Counted from the stretch's first letter, positions 34,826-44,895 are shown. The stretch: DNA of 64,000 nucleotides from Sphingobacterium thalpophilum (GCF_038396785.1 NZ_CP151087.1:4278001-4342000); one strand, 5' to 3'. The notes: generated by a model from the sequence alone, not told the origin. Program-made: numbers and translations.

Positions 34826-36024
34826 TTAGTATCCCGGATTTTGTGGGAAGGCTGCACCAGTGTTACTGTCAATAACTTCCTGCGGTATCGGCCAAAGAAT
34901 AAATTCTTTTTTCACCACATTTTTCGATTGTGTGTTTAACGTTTGCACGCGGCGTAAAAAGACATCCTCACCGAAACGGGCAAGAGTCATGCGACGCATT
35001 TCCTCACCAATAAGCTCGCGGGCACGTTCGTCTAGAATGAAGTCTGCATTAACCGCTGAAGCATCAATTAAGGAGGCTTTCGCACGGGCACGGACAGCAT
35101 TGATGGCGTCTTTAGCTTGTGCTGGTTTATTGGCGCGCCAGTATGCTTCAGCCAATAGCAGGTAAGTTTCTGCCAAACGTACTTTCACACGGTCCTTCAT
35201 ATTTCCTTCAAATGCAGGGTCAACAGCTGTCTTTCCGTAGAAAAATTTGGTTGTTGTCGGGAATACATTGCCTGATTCTTTGATGGCGTCGGTAAGTTCG
35301 ATCTTCTTGCCGTAAAGTTCAGGGACGGAAGGATCGTTGTAATACCAATCGCGTTTGATATTGAAAGATGAATTTCTGACATCTTGTTTTTCATAACTAT
35401 CCAGCCACCATTGATAAGGGCGTACGTGCCCAAGACCTCTTCCACCAAGTGAGTCGGCCAAGGCAAATCCTTTTTGTTGCGAATAGAAAGGTACCCAGGC
35501 ACGTTTACTCCAATCCGTGTAGCGGTCGCCGCCCCTTTGTGTATTGTATTCCAATTGGATGGCCCAGATCGTTTCTTGATTGCCAGAACCGCGATTTTGA
35601 TTGTTTTCGATAAACATATCGTGGAAATAATCCCCGGGTTTATCTTTTTCGGCGCCAAAACGTTGATCGTTCAATTTAAAGTAACCACTTTGAATAACTT
35701 TGTTGGCAGCTTCTGCAGCTAAATCAGGCTGTCCAGCTTCGATATATGCTTCTGCCAGGTAGTGTAAAGCAGCCCATTTCGTCAATTTCCCTTCCTGAAT
35801 TGTTCCTGGATTGTCGGGTAGGTTTTCACTTGCATACTTAAGGTCTTCAATCATGTGCGTCAAGATTTCAGCTTTCGGTGTACGTGTGAAATCACGACGG
35901 GGTGTTTCGGATACTTTGTCCACCCAAGGCACATCGCCGTACAGGTTGACTAAATAGCGATAACTGTAGGCACGGAAGAAACGAGCCGTTGCTTCCACAC
36001 GTTTTGGATCGTTGTCCTTGTCTA
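34826..36024 (-). pseudogene. SusD/RagB lipoprotein lacking its N-terminus (deletion junction)
   Basis: The frame reads LDKDNDPKRVEATARFFRAYSYRYLVNLYG onward, which is internal sequence of a SusD protein, and ends normally in FILWPIPQEVIDSNTGAAFPQNPGY. The signal peptide, acylated Cys and about 120-130 residues are absent. The first possible start is a GTG inside the AEATAR region. Upstream sequence is the truncated susC, so a deletion fused the two genes at about 36022-36030. No lipoprotein can be made. Confidence 0.85.
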
Positions 36025-38214
36025 AATGGTGTTATAGCCGTTCATGACAGGGACCTGTTCACTTAATAAAAGATCCGATGTTTTTGAGGAGTAGTAGTCG
36101 ATCGTTCCTGAAAGTCTATTTTTGAGAATCCCAAAATCCAAACCAAGGTTTAATGAAGCTGTCGTTTCCCACGTTAGATTGCTTCCACGTCCATTGAAAT
36201 TCATCACAAGTCCTTTGACTGGATCAAGACCATAGATATAATCGACGTTGGTCAGACGGTCGTAAGTTTGATAAGGTGATACGGCCTGATTTCCATTTTT
36301 ACCATAAGAAACACGAAGTTTTAACAAGTCGAAATAGTCCTGCACATTCCCTTCTTTAGAAACTACCCAGGCTCCTGCAACGGATGGGAAAAATGCATAT
36401 CGGTTGTTAACAGAAAATGCGCTATAACCGTCCGAACGACCTGTTAAGGTTAATAGGTAGCGATCCTTAAAGGCATAGTTGATTCTTCCCATATAGGAAA
36501 TCATCGCTGTATTTTGAAGGTTGGATTCGATCTTAAGATTTTTAGAGGCAGAAGCCATGTTGTTATATCCGGCATCTGATACAAAATCGTCTCCATTCAT
36601 TCTTGAAGTTTTCAAATTTGTTTTCTGGGAAGAATAGAGGCCCACGACATTGATCTTGTGGTCACCAAAGGTACGGTCATAGGTCAAGAGATTTTCCCAG
36701 GTCCAGTCCCAGAAATGCTCATTGTAAATTGATCCGGTACCATTCACGCCGCGTCCTGTGACCGTATTTGAGCCATAGTAGGAGTTTTCGTTAATATTTC
36801 GGTAGTTGGTTCCGAAGGTGGTTTTGAAACTTAATCCTTCAATAGGAAGTTTTACATCAAGCCAAGTATTCGCATAGACCGTTCTTCTGGTCTGATCCCA
36901 CTGGCCTTTTTCGTCTGCGAAAGGGTGTGCCCACAAGGTTTGTGCGTACATCGGGTACGTTACAGCAGTGCCATCGGCATCACGGTTTTTACTGTAAGGG
37001 GAAAGTTTTACAACACTTTCAAGGTTAGGCTGTACGCCGTCACGGTTCCCTTGAGAAGCCTGCATGGTCATTCCTAGCTTTAACCAAGAGCTTAAACTTT
37101 GGTTGAGGTTTAGATTGACATTATATCTTTCGTAGGGCGTGTTTTTTACCACACCATCTTGATTTAGGTAGCTTACAGATGCATAATAATCGGATTTATC
37201 CGTTCCACCCGAAAAACTGAGTTGATGTTCCTGAATGGGAGCGCCACTATTGAATACTTCGTCCTGCCAATTGACTTCTTCCCCTTTTTTGTATTGTTCC
37301 AATACGTTGGCAAAAAGATAATTTTCTGGGTTGAGCTGATCGCCGGTTTTTCCTTTCGAAGCCTGGTAATCACGCATAAATTGGATGTACTGTGGGCCGT
37401 TCATCAATTTAAGGCGGCGTTCTACACTTTGAACCCCAAAATAGCCGTTATAATTGATGCGTGCTTTTCCTGCAGCACCCTTTTTTGAGGTAATGAGGAT
37501 AACGCCATTTGCAGCTCTTGAACCATAGATTGCGGTGGATGAGGCATCTTTCAGTACCGAGATACTGGCAATTGTATTGGAAGAGATATCGCCCAGGGAA
37601 CCACTAAAAGGAATTCCATCCAGGATAATCAGGGGTGCATTGGACGCCGAGATCGAGTTCTCACCGCGGATATTGATAGAAGCTGTTTCGCCAGGTTTGG
37701 CCGAACCGGAATTGATCGCTAAACCAGAAATCTTACCTTGAAGTTTATCGACAACATTCGGTGAATTTATTCGTTCCAGGGATTTTGCTTCCACTGTAGC
37801 GATACTTCCTGTCAAATCGCTCTTTTTCTGTTTACCATAACCTACGACCACAACTTCATCCAAAACATCCTCGGATTTTGTCAAGGTTATTTGTGCTGCT
37901 TGTGCTGCAGAGACTTCTTTCGCCGTAAATCCGATCGAGTTAAATGTTAGGATGGCACTTTTTGAACTGACGTTCAGTGAGAAGATACCGTCTTGATTGG
38001 TTGTAGTTGCTGCTGCTTTACCTTTTTCAGAAACGGTAACACCGCTTATTGGTTTCCCCGTTTCATCAACGACCTTTCCGGAGACGACTTGCTGGAAGGG
38101 TGAACGACTGGTTATTGCAACCAAATTACGTGGATTTGCTACCCCGTAAATAGGTGCCGCTAATGACAAAATTGATAATGGTGTCAGAAGGATGAGATGA
38201 CTCTTTTTGACCAT
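36022..38214 (-). pseudogene. SusC/RagA transporter, C-terminally truncated by the susC-susD deletion
   Basis: The 730 residues contain a signal peptide, carboxypeptidase D-like domain, TonB-box-like EDVLDEVVVVGYGKQKKSDL, plug domain with LKDASSTAIYGSRAANGVILI, and much of the barrel. It ends in PVMNGYNTI and a stop formed at the junction. About 270 residues of the barrel, including the terminal strand needed for insertion by the BAM complex, are missing compared with typical SusC length. The start at 38214 (MVKKSHLILL) is preferred over an upstream frame. Confidence 0.85.
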
Positions 38215-38740
38215 AGGTGTGTAATTTAGATTCAGTAAGTGTTTAATGCGGCAATTATAAAGAAATAAAGCGTTGGCAATTCTATTGCTTCTTGGAGCAA
38301 ACGATTGCACGAACTACGAAAACGTTATAGAAATGGGGTTTTGTAATGAAAAATTGGAGCTAATGAAAGCTGATTTGTTCGGCTAGGAATTCCGATCGTT
38401 AATAACATGTGTGCGTCGAGCGCTTTTATTGTTGTTCAGTTGTGTCATCAAGATGCCATACGTCGAAAAAAGGGATGAAATCGGTTAAAAGGGTCGTTTT
38501 TCTGCTCTTTTTTTAGTATTTTGGGGTAATTTGGTCTTTGTAGCCCATCCCGTCAGATACCAGCGGATTCGTTTAAGATTGATTTTTTGGGTAAATTTGT
38601 GTTTTAGTAGCTAAGGGCTGATGCTGTTTTTTCTAAAAGCCTTTGTTTTTTTGTTAGAAAGAACCTTTAGCTTGTTTTCGTAATTGTTGTAAACAACGTT
38701 ATGAAGCTTATATTATTAGTATTTATTTAAATAGAAGATT
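38215..38740. other. Intergenic region with promoters of susC and khtT
   Basis: This 526-base stretch lies between divergent genes and should hold both promoters. The part at 38651-38710 resembles a segment upstream of the MarR gene and is listed separately. Nothing else was recognised. Confidence 0.4.
38651..38710 (+). promoter_or_regulatory. Shared upstream element, copy 1 (before khtT)
   Basis: The core TTAGAAAGAACCTTTAG and a later CAACGTTATGAAGCTT resemble the segment at 44061-44122 before the MarR gene, with 20 of 24 and 13 of 15 identical bases. Short complementary arms AGCTT and AAGCT can close a hairpin around an inner TTGTT-AACAA pair. It ends 31 bp before the khtT start. Confidence 0.45.
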
Positions 38741-39220
38741 ATGTCTATTGTAAGAGAGTCCGATCTGATTGGAATTGGAAAAAAATTTCAAATTGAAACC
38801 GATGCGGGAGACAATATGGTTGTTGTTATCCATGACGATGGCAGACGGGAACTTTATCGCTATGATGACGAGGAACATGAGTCACGTTGCGTCATGACAC
38901 TCAATGACGATGAATCTCGGCAGATTGCGGGTATTATCGGTGGTTTGTCCTACAAGCCTAAAGCTTTGGAGACAATTGAAGTTGCTTTGGACGATTTACG
39001 CATTGAATGGTACAAAGTTGAAGGCAAAAATGAGGGGGCCGGAAAGACAATTGGAGAACTGGAAGTTCGTCAACGTACAGGTGCATCGATTATTGCTGGC
39101 ATACGGGATGATGATACGGTTATCAATCCAGGACCGTCTTATTTGATTAGCCCAGGCACCACACTTGTCATTGCTGGAAAGAAGAATAATATTAAACTTT
39201 TGAAGGAAATTTTACTGTAA
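38741..39220 (+). CDS. khtT: K+/H+ antiporter regulatory subunit with TrkA-C domain
   Basis: The 159-residue protein has an N-terminal half with RESDLIGIGKKFQIETDAGDN and a C-terminal RCK_C/TrkA-C domain (about 75-159, ending ISPGTTLVIAGKKNNIKLLKEIL). This is the KhtT/YhaT layout, a cytosolic subunit that gates the antiporter in response to ligands. It lies 3 bp upstream of the antiporter gene. The symbol is by family analogy. Confidence 0.8.
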   Translation: MSIVRESDLIGIGKKFQIETDAGDNMVVVIHDDGRRELYRYDDEEHESRCVMTLNDDESRQIAGIIGGLSYKPKALETIEVALDDLRIEWYKVEGKNEGAGKTIGELEVRQRTGASIIAGIRDDDTVINPGPSYLISPGTTLVIAGKKNNIKLLKEILL

Positions 39221-39223
39221 TTT

Positions 39224-40465
39224 ATGCTATCACATACCTTAATACTGGAAATTGGAATCGCTGTAGGACTTGTTGCCATTGTTGGCCTAATAGCCAATAA
39301 GCTTAAGTTTTCTGTTATTCCATTTTTCATTATTATAGGAATGGTTTTGGGACAGCACGCTCCGCAGGTTGGTCTGGTGGATTTAACATTTACAGAAAGT
39401 AAACCCTTTATAGATTTCATGGGACGGTTGGGCGTATTATTCCTACTGTTCTACCTGGGCCTTGAGTTTTCGGTCAATCGCCTTATTAAATCCGGTAAAG
39501 CAATTGTCACAGGCGGGACAATTTACGTCTTATTGAACTTTACTTCAGGCTTGTTGATCGGATGGCTAATGGATATGCCATTTAAGGAGATGATGGTCTT
39601 ATGCGGTATCATGACAAGTTCTTCCACGGCCATTGTCGCAAAGGTTCTTACAGATCTCAAACGCACGGCCAACCCGGAGACTGAGGTCATTATGGGGATG
39701 ATTATGTTCGATGATCTGTTTATAGCGATGCATATCTCTTTCCTTTCAGGCTTGATACTGACAGGAAGCAGTTCGTTTTGGACGGTAGCAGGAACATCCT
39801 TACTGGCCTTGGGATTTATATTGGCCTTTTTGATTTTGGGCAGAAAATTGGTTCCTGCGATTGATCGCTTATTGAAGGAGAAAACTTCTGAACTATTTAT
39901 ATTGATCATCTTTGCCTTACTGTTTATTGTGGCAGGTTTCTCTGAAACCATCCATGTTGCGGAGGCTATTGGGGCATTGATGGCTGGCTTGGTGTTGGCA
40001 GATTCGCAATACATCAAAAAGATTGAATCGATGGTACTACCTTATAAGGACTTTTTTGGAGCGATGTTTTTCTTTAGTTTCGGATTATCTATTGATATTA
40101 TGTCCCTTGGAGGAGCTGTCTTTTGGGCTTCGATTGCAGCGCTGGTGACGGTGATGGGTAATCTTGCATCGGGGTATTTTGCAGCTAAATTTTCGGGCAT
40201 GAAACCTAAAACTTCTTTTGATATTGGCTTTACGTTGTCTGCACGCGGAGAGTTTTCCATTATCATGGCAAATATTGGTAAAGCAGGGGCTTTATTGCCC
40301 GTTATTCAATCCTTTGTGGTTGTATATGTGCTCATTCTTTCCATCGTATCCCCACTATTGACCAAAGAGTCCCGTAATCTGTGGAAATTACTTTTCGGTA
40401 CGGACGCCAATAGCTCCAAGCCTTTGAAAAAGTTGAGTGATTTGGAAAATAATCAGACCACTTAG
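39224..40465 (+). CDS. khtU: CPA2-family monovalent cation/proton antiporter
   Basis: The 413-residue membrane protein has about 12 helices and the CPA2 pattern: KFSVIPFFIIIGMVLG, FMGRLGVLFLLFYLGLEFS, ITSSSTAIVAKVLTDL-like GIMTSSSTAIVAKVL, and GFTLSARGEFSIIMA in a late helix. No C-terminal TrkA-N domain is fused; the TrkA-C partner is the preceding gene, as in KhtTU. It probably exchanges K+ for H+ in response to alkaline or toxic stress. It ends 34 bp before a perfect 56-bp palindrome. Confidence 0.88.
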   Translation: MLSHTLILEIGIAVGLVAIVGLIANKLKFSVIPFFIIIGMVLGQHAPQVGLVDLTFTESKPFIDFMGRLGVLFLLFYLGLEFSVNRLIKSGKAIVTGGTIYVLLNFTSGLLIGWLMDMPFKEMMVLCGIMTSSSTAIVAKVLTDLKRTANPETEVIMGMIMFDDLFIAMHISFLSGLILTGSSSFWTVAGTSLLALGFILAFLILGRKLVPAIDRLLKEKTSELFILIIFALLFIVAGFSETIHVAEAIGALMAGLVLADSQYIKKIESMVLPYKDFFGAMFFFSFGLSIDIMSLGGAVFWASIAALVTVMGNLASGYFAAKFSGMKPKTSFDIGFTLSARGEFSIIMANIGKAGALLPVIQSFVVVYVLILSIVSPLLTKESRNLWKLLFGTDANSSKPLKKLSDLENNQTT

Positions 40466-40499
40466 CGCTTCTGGATGATAGAGTTGCTCTTAAATGAGT

Positions 40500-40555
40500 G
40501 CTCACAAGCAAAGGAGGATCCTACCGTACGGTAGGATCCTCCTTTGCTTGTGAGC
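40500..40555. repeat. Perfect 56-bp palindrome without spacer
   Basis: The arms 40500-40527 and 40528-40555 are exact complements with no loop, centred on the BsiWI-like CGTACG. Each arm contains a GGATCC and an AAGGAGG-like segment. It lies between two converging genes and could be a terminator, but no T-run follows on either side, which is unlike the other terminators here. Confidence 0.85.
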
Positions 40556-40564
40556 TATTGAATT

Positions 40565-40894
40565 TTACAAAAATCCTAATTCTAGCTTTGCTTCTTCCGA
40601 CATCATGTCTTTTGCCCAGGGTGGATCAAATGTCAATTCGACCAATGCTTCTTTGACACCTGCTACAGCAGCAACTTTTTCTTGAACTTCATTCATGATT
40701 TCGCCTGCCACGGGACAGCCAGGAGCCGTCAGCGTCATTACAATCTTTGCAATACCCTCTTCCTTCGTAATGATTTCATATACAAGCCCCAAATCCACAA
40801 TATTTGCGGGTTTCAGTTCAGGATCATAAATTGTTTCCAGTACAGCTTGGATCTGTGGTGCTAGACCCAGTTTATCTAATACGATGATACTCAT
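40565..40894 (-). CDS. SufT/PaaD-like MIP18-family iron-sulfur assembly factor
   Basis: The 109-residue DUF59 protein has the typical order: VLETIYDPELKPANIVDLGLVYEI, then MTLTAPGCPVAGEIMNEVQ with its conserved Cys, then ALVELTFDPPWAKDMMSEEAK. Such proteins act in maturation of Fe-S clusters. It overlaps the upstream glycosyltransferase by 23 bp (start 40894, stop of the other at 40872), so the two are cotranscribed. No suf genes are visible in this window, so the pathway role is from family knowledge. Confidence 0.9.
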   Translation of the reverse strand: MSIIVLDKLGLAPQIQAVLETIYDPELKPANIVDLGLVYEIITKEEGIAKIVMTLTAPGCPVAGEIMNEVQEKVAAVAGVKEALVELTFDPPWAKDMMSEEAKLELGFL

Positions 40895-42059
40895 TTATTC
40901 TGTTTTTATCGTGAATAGCGTCCTGATAGATCGCTAATAATTTCGCTTCATTTATTTCAGGCGTAAAATTACTAAAATAGTAAGCAATGCAGGTCTTTCT
41001 TATCTCATCTTTTTCATTTGTTGTTTTTGTGCTCCACTCCGTCAAACATTGGATAATATCGTTTTTGTTGTGGGGATCGAACGTTTGTCCTGTTTTGCCG
41101 GGGATAATCAGTTCGGGGAGTGGGCCTAAATTGGAGCAAAGCACAGCTGTTCCGACTGAATAAGCCTCAAGAATCGTAATCGGCATCCCTTCAAAACAAA
41201 TCGATGGTACAAGTAAAGCCTGTGCTTTGGCTATCAAGGGAAGTATTTCTGATCTTTTTTTAAAACCGAGGTAGGAAATATTCGCCTGGTGTTTAATGCT
41301 TCTCAAAACCTCATTTTCGAGCGGACCGCCGCCAATAATTGCTAGTTGAAAATCTGTGCCGATGAAAGCATCGATCAGCTGTAATATCCCCTTTTCATCT
41401 GAAAGACGACCGACATATACAAAGTGGGCCTGCGGACCCTCTGGTGCTATTGTCGTAGGAAAGACAAAATTCGGTTTGATCTCGAATTTAGTAGGCGGAA
41501 GGTGCAATGTCGATTCAACGAATATGTTCTTTGCAAAGGAGCTTAAATTGATGTAGCGATTTACTTTTGCCCAAGTTCCAATTTTGCGGTGAAACCAGTA
41601 ATTCAGTGCGAGAAGAAATGTTTTTACTATCGAGTTGTTAAATGCTTTTTGTCGGACGGCTGTCCACGGAAACTCCTCTTGGAGTGAGTCCAGAAAGAGA
41701 CGGTTGTGATGGTACAGTGTCGCCGAAGGGCATAGTAAACGAAAATTGTGCAGGGTCATGACCTGGGGGACGCCGAGTTTGGCAATGGTACGCACGATAA
41801 TCGGGCCTGCTGCATAATGCGTGTTGTGAACGTGAACGATGTCTGGTTTAAACGCCCGAATTATTTTTTTGACACGTTGAGCAGCGCAAATATTCCAAAA
41901 AGATCCTATTGTCTGTAGTGCACCCTGCAACCCCTTTTTATTTTGAAAGGTTAGCGTTTGGACCTCATGTCCTTGCGCGAGGAGGGAAGATTCCTGCTGA
42001 AATACAGTGTCTTCACCACCAGGATCTTGATAAAATGTATGGATAATCAGTATGCGCAT
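40872..42059 (-). CDS. Family-4-type glycosyltransferase
   Basis: The 395-residue protein has the GT-B fold of family 4: an N-terminal MRILIIHTFYQDPGGEDTVFQ, HVHNTHYAAG, and a C-terminal domain with HFVYVGRLSDEKGILQLIDAF, IIGGGPLENEV, and GMPITILEAYSVGTAVLCSNLG carrying the EX7E-like donor-sugar site. It probably builds a surface polysaccharide or lipid, but the sugars are unknown. The start at 42059 gives the usual N-terminus. Confidence 0.88.
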   Translation of the reverse strand: MRILIIHTFYQDPGGEDTVFQQESSLLAQGHEVQTLTFQNKKGLQGALQTIGSFWNICAAQRVKKIIRAFKPDIVHVHNTHYAAGPIIVRTIAKLGVPQVMTLHNFRLLCPSATLYHHNRLFLDSLQEEFPWTAVRQKAFNNSIVKTFLLALNYWFHRKIGTWAKVNRYINLSSFAKNIFVESTLHLPPTKFEIKPNFVFPTTIAPEGPQAHFVYVGRLSDEKGILQLIDAFIGTDFQLAIIGGGPLENEVLRSIKHQANISYLGFKKRSEILPLIAKAQALLVPSICFEGMPITILEAYSVGTAVLCSNLGPLPELIIPGKTGQTFDPHNKNDIIQCLTEWSTKTTNEKDEIRKTCIAYYFSNFTPEINEAKLLAIYQDAIHDKNRINEYHRIR

Positions 42060-42170
42060 AATAAAAGACTTATACAAATGTACAATTTTGAGGTGACTTC
42101 CTTTAAAGGGACAAAATTGCCATTTCTATATGATTATTGCTATATTCGCAAGATTCGATCGTAAAGATAT

Positions 42171-43139
42171 ATGCAACATTTACAACAACTCGTGATAGAG
42201 GCGATAGAGACAAGTCAATTTCCTGAAACACCATCAAATTTATATGATCCGATACGGTATATATTGACTTTGGGCGGAAAGAGGGTTCGACCAGTGCTGA
42301 CATTGATGGCCGCCGAATTATTCGGCATGCAAGAGATGGAGGAAATTATCCCTGCTGCCAAAGCAGTGGAGTTTTTTCATAACTTTTCACTGATCCACGA
42401 TGATCTGATGGATAAGGCTCCTTTAAGAAGAGGTAAAACGACGGTTCACGAAAAGTGGGATGCTAATATTGCCATATTGTCTGGAGACGGCTTGTTGGTC
42501 AAAGCGTATGAGGAAATTTCAAAGTGTAATCCTATTTACTTGCCTGCAACTTTGAAAATTTTGAGTAAAGTGGCTATGGAGGTATGTGAAGGCCAGCAAT
42601 TAGATATGGATTATGAGAGCCGGGATTCGCTGACAATGCCTGAGTATCTTGAGATGATCCGTCTTAAAACTTCGGTGTTATTGGGCGGAGCATTACAGTT
42701 GGGGGCTATTCTGTCGGGAGCAGATGAACAGCAACAGCAGCTGATCTACGATTTTGGAGAGAACGTAGGCTTAGCATTTCAATTACAGGACGATATCTTG
42801 GATGCATATGGAGATCCAGATACCTTTGGAAAGATTGTTGGTGGTGATATCATGATCAATAAAAAAACTTTTTTATTGGTGAAGTTGATGGCAGTAATTT
42901 CGGATGATGATAAGCCGGTTTTACAAGCCCTATTAAATGCCACTATAGAGACTGCTCCATCAAAAGTAGCGGATATGCTTGCCTTATACGACAAGTATGC
43001 GATTAAAACTGCGGCCGACGAGTTGAAAGATATATATACACAACGGGCATTTGAAAAAATGAAAGCATTGAATGTACCAAATGATCGCAAAGAAGCGTTA
43101 TTAGTGTTAGCAAATAACCTTTTGGTAAGACAGCAATAA
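42171..43139 (+). CDS. Polyprenyl diphosphate synthase
   Basis: The 322-residue enzyme condenses isopentenyl diphosphate onto an allylic primer to make a long isoprenoid chain. The first Asp-rich motif is HDDLMDKAPLRRG (Asp77, Asp78, Asp81), the second is FQLQDDILDAYGD. The GGKRVRP motif near residue 35 binds the pyrophosphate. Product length cannot be predicted from this alone; octaprenyl or heptaprenyl for menaquinone is plausible. It diverges from the glycosyltransferase. Confidence 0.92.
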   Translation: MQHLQQLVIEAIETSQFPETPSNLYDPIRYILTLGGKRVRPVLTLMAAELFGMQEMEEIIPAAKAVEFFHNFSLIHDDLMDKAPLRRGKTTVHEKWDANIAILSGDGLLVKAYEEISKCNPIYLPATLKILSKVAMEVCEGQQLDMDYESRDSLTMPEYLEMIRLKTSVLLGGALQLGAILSGADEQQQQLIYDFGENVGLAFQLQDDILDAYGDPDTFGKIVGGDIMINKKTFLLVKLMAVISDDDKPVLQALLNATIETAPSKVADMLALYDKYAIKTAADELKDIYTQRAFEKMKALNVPNDRKEALLVLANNLLVRQQ

Positions 43140-43223
43140 GTATAAATTCTATTAAAATTCGTATCTTGCCATTAAATGTTTTTTTTGTAAGAAAATAATT
43201 AAATAAATTTTTAGATTACGTTC

Positions 43224-44000
43224 ATGGAGCCTTTAAAAATCACCGTATTTCAAGCATATTTATTCTGGGAAAATATTGAGAAGAATCTAAATAATCTAGC
43301 CTTGAGACTTTCCTCATTGCGTGAGAAAACGGATGTTATTATTCTCCCCGAAATGTTTAATACAGGCTTCACGAATAATGTCGAGAAATGTGCAGAACCT
43401 GCAAATGGACCTACAACAAGATGGCTATTTGAAATGGCAAGCTCACTTAACTGCGTTGTTGCCGGTTCTTTGATTATCGAAGAAGGCGGGAAATACTATA
43501 ATCGTTTTGTATGGATGTTCCCTGATGGTAAATATGTCAAATATGATAAACGTCATCTTTTCGGACTATCTAAAGAAAGCGAGTACTTCGAGCCAGGAAA
43601 TGAACGTATCCTGGTGGATATCAAAGGATGGAAAATTTGCCCGATGATTTGTTATGACCTTAGATTCCCCGTCTGGTCTAAAAATCAAAACGGAGCATAT
43701 GATATTTTAGTGTATACAGCCAGTTGGCCGGACAAGCGCTCCGCACATTGGAGAGCCCTTATCCCAGCACGTGCTATAGAAAATCAAGCTTACGTTGTTG
43801 GAGTAAACCGGGTTGGGCATGATGGTAATGATATTTACTATTCAGGTGGTTCTATGTGTATCTCTCCACTTGGTGATGTGGTGTATTATAAGCCAGAAGA
43901 CGAGGATTTGTATACATTTACCTTAAATCCGAATGACCTGTTGGAAGCACGGGAGAAATTTCCTTTCTTAAAAGACTCCGATTCTTTTACAATCGGGTAA
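43224..44000 (+). CDS. Nitrilase-superfamily amidase (omega-amidase-like)
   Basis: The 258-residue protein has the Glu-Lys-Cys catalytic triad: Glu43 in ILPEMFNTGF, Lys109 in KYDKRHLFGL and Cys143 in MICYDLRFPV. The final SGGSMCISPLGDV and PARAIENQAYVVGVNRVG blocks are typical of omega-amidases of the Nit2/YafV type, which hydrolyse alpha-ketoglutaramate or related amides. The exact substrate is inferred. It is separated from the next gene by 352 bases. Confidence 0.88.
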   Translation: MEPLKITVFQAYLFWENIEKNLNNLALRLSSLREKTDVIILPEMFNTGFTNNVEKCAEPANGPTTRWLFEMASSLNCVVAGSLIIEEGGKYYNRFVWMFPDGKYVKYDKRHLFGLSKESEYFEPGNERILVDIKGWKICPMICYDLRFPVWSKNQNGAYDILVYTASWPDKRSAHWRALIPARAIENQAYVVGVNRVGHDGNDIYYSGGSMCISPLGDVVYYKPEDEDLYTFTLNPNDLLEAREKFPFLKDSDSFTIG

Positions 44001-44352
44001 CACGCTCTAAATTAGGTATAATTGCAAGCATTTATTTTTTCTGAGAGTGCCTGATCTTATTGGTCAGAAAGAACCTTCAGTTTGATTTAATTGCTGTTGG
44101 TGTTTGCAAAGTTATGAAGGTTTTGTTTGTCTCCTTTTTATTTGTTAAATTCAGTCTAGTATAAATTAAATTGTTATGATTTATCAACATCTACTGGTGA
44201 CATGTTGATAAAATTTTGTTTGAGACAGTTAGATTAAAGTGTAATTTAGGCTAACTATTAGCCAAAATACGTTTAGCTTTTTCTCAAATTATATGAAAGA
44301 CAACGTTTTATTATTGCAAGAAGTTGCGTAAACAACCATAACCATTATTCAT
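44001..44352. other. Intergenic region of about 350 bases
   Basis: It contains the shared upstream element at 44061-44122 and an A/T-rich stretch that probably carries the MarR promoter. No gene or RNA was recognised. Confidence 0.4.
44061..44122 (+). promoter_or_regulatory. Shared upstream element, copy 2 (before the MarR gene)
   Basis: AACCTTCA (44072-44079) and TGAAGGTT (44115-44122) are exact complements, and the flanking bases resemble the element at 38651-38710. It lies about 230 bp upstream of the MarR start. A regulatory dyad or a decayed small mobile element are both possible. Confidence 0.45.
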
Positions 44353-44796
44353 ATGTTAGACCAAGATTTAGTATCACAAGAGTATTTTTATAATTTCTTA
44401 ACAGGGAAATACTCAATTGCAGTTATGCGGAGATTACAGCGTAATCTCAAGGAGGCCGGGTTAAACATTACTTCTGAACAATGGAGTATCATGTATAACC
44501 TGTGGGTAGAAGAGGGGCTTACTCAGCAGGAGCTTGCTGTTCGCACATTTCGAGATAAACCAAGTGTCACTCGATTAATTAATAACCTGGAACGGGTAAA
44601 TTTGGTTATCCGCGTTAATGATAAAAACGACAGACGGTCCAATCTGATCTATTTAACAAAAATAGGACGAAAGATGAAGGATGAAGGAATGAAGCAGGCA
44701 AAAAATACCATTGAACAGGCTTTAGGCGGATTAGCCGACGATCAAATTGCCTTGTCAAATACCATTCTGCATCGCGTATTATTTAATTTGAAATAA
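44353..44796 (+). CDS. MarR-family transcriptional regulator
   Basis: The 147-residue winged-helix protein shows NITSEQWSIMYNLWVEEGLTQQELAVRTFRDKPSVTRLINNLE (recognition helix) and the wing VNDKNDRRSNLIYLTKIGRKM. Such proteins bind as dimers to palindromic operators and respond to small ligands. No target genes are adjacent, since it is followed by a terminator and a convergent gene. It may control its own promoter. Confidence 0.9.
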   Translation: MLDQDLVSQEYFYNFLTGKYSIAVMRRLQRNLKEAGLNITSEQWSIMYNLWVEEGLTQQELAVRTFRDKPSVTRLINNLERVNLVIRVNDKNDRRSNLIYLTKIGRKMKDEGMKQAKNTIEQALGGLADDQIALSNTILHRVLFNLK

Positions 44797-44840
44797 AGAT
44801 ACTTAGTGGGGGTTATTTTATAAGGGAACTATCAAGGTAT

Positions 44841-44880
44841 AAAAAAAGGTCCCTATGAATACATGGGGGACCTTCTTTTT
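44841..44880. terminator. Bidirectional terminator
   Basis: AAAAAGGTCCC and GGGGACCTT with further AT pairs close a loop, flanked by A and T runs between the converging marR and glutamate synthase-like genes. Confidence 0.75.
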
Positions 44881-44895
44881 ATGAATTGCTAGCAA

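Noticed and set aside
35967..36000. A complete SusD starting at a GTG near 35998
   Set aside because: The upstream residues DKDNDPKRV are also SusD-like and the signal peptide is missing, so this is an internal point of a headless gene.
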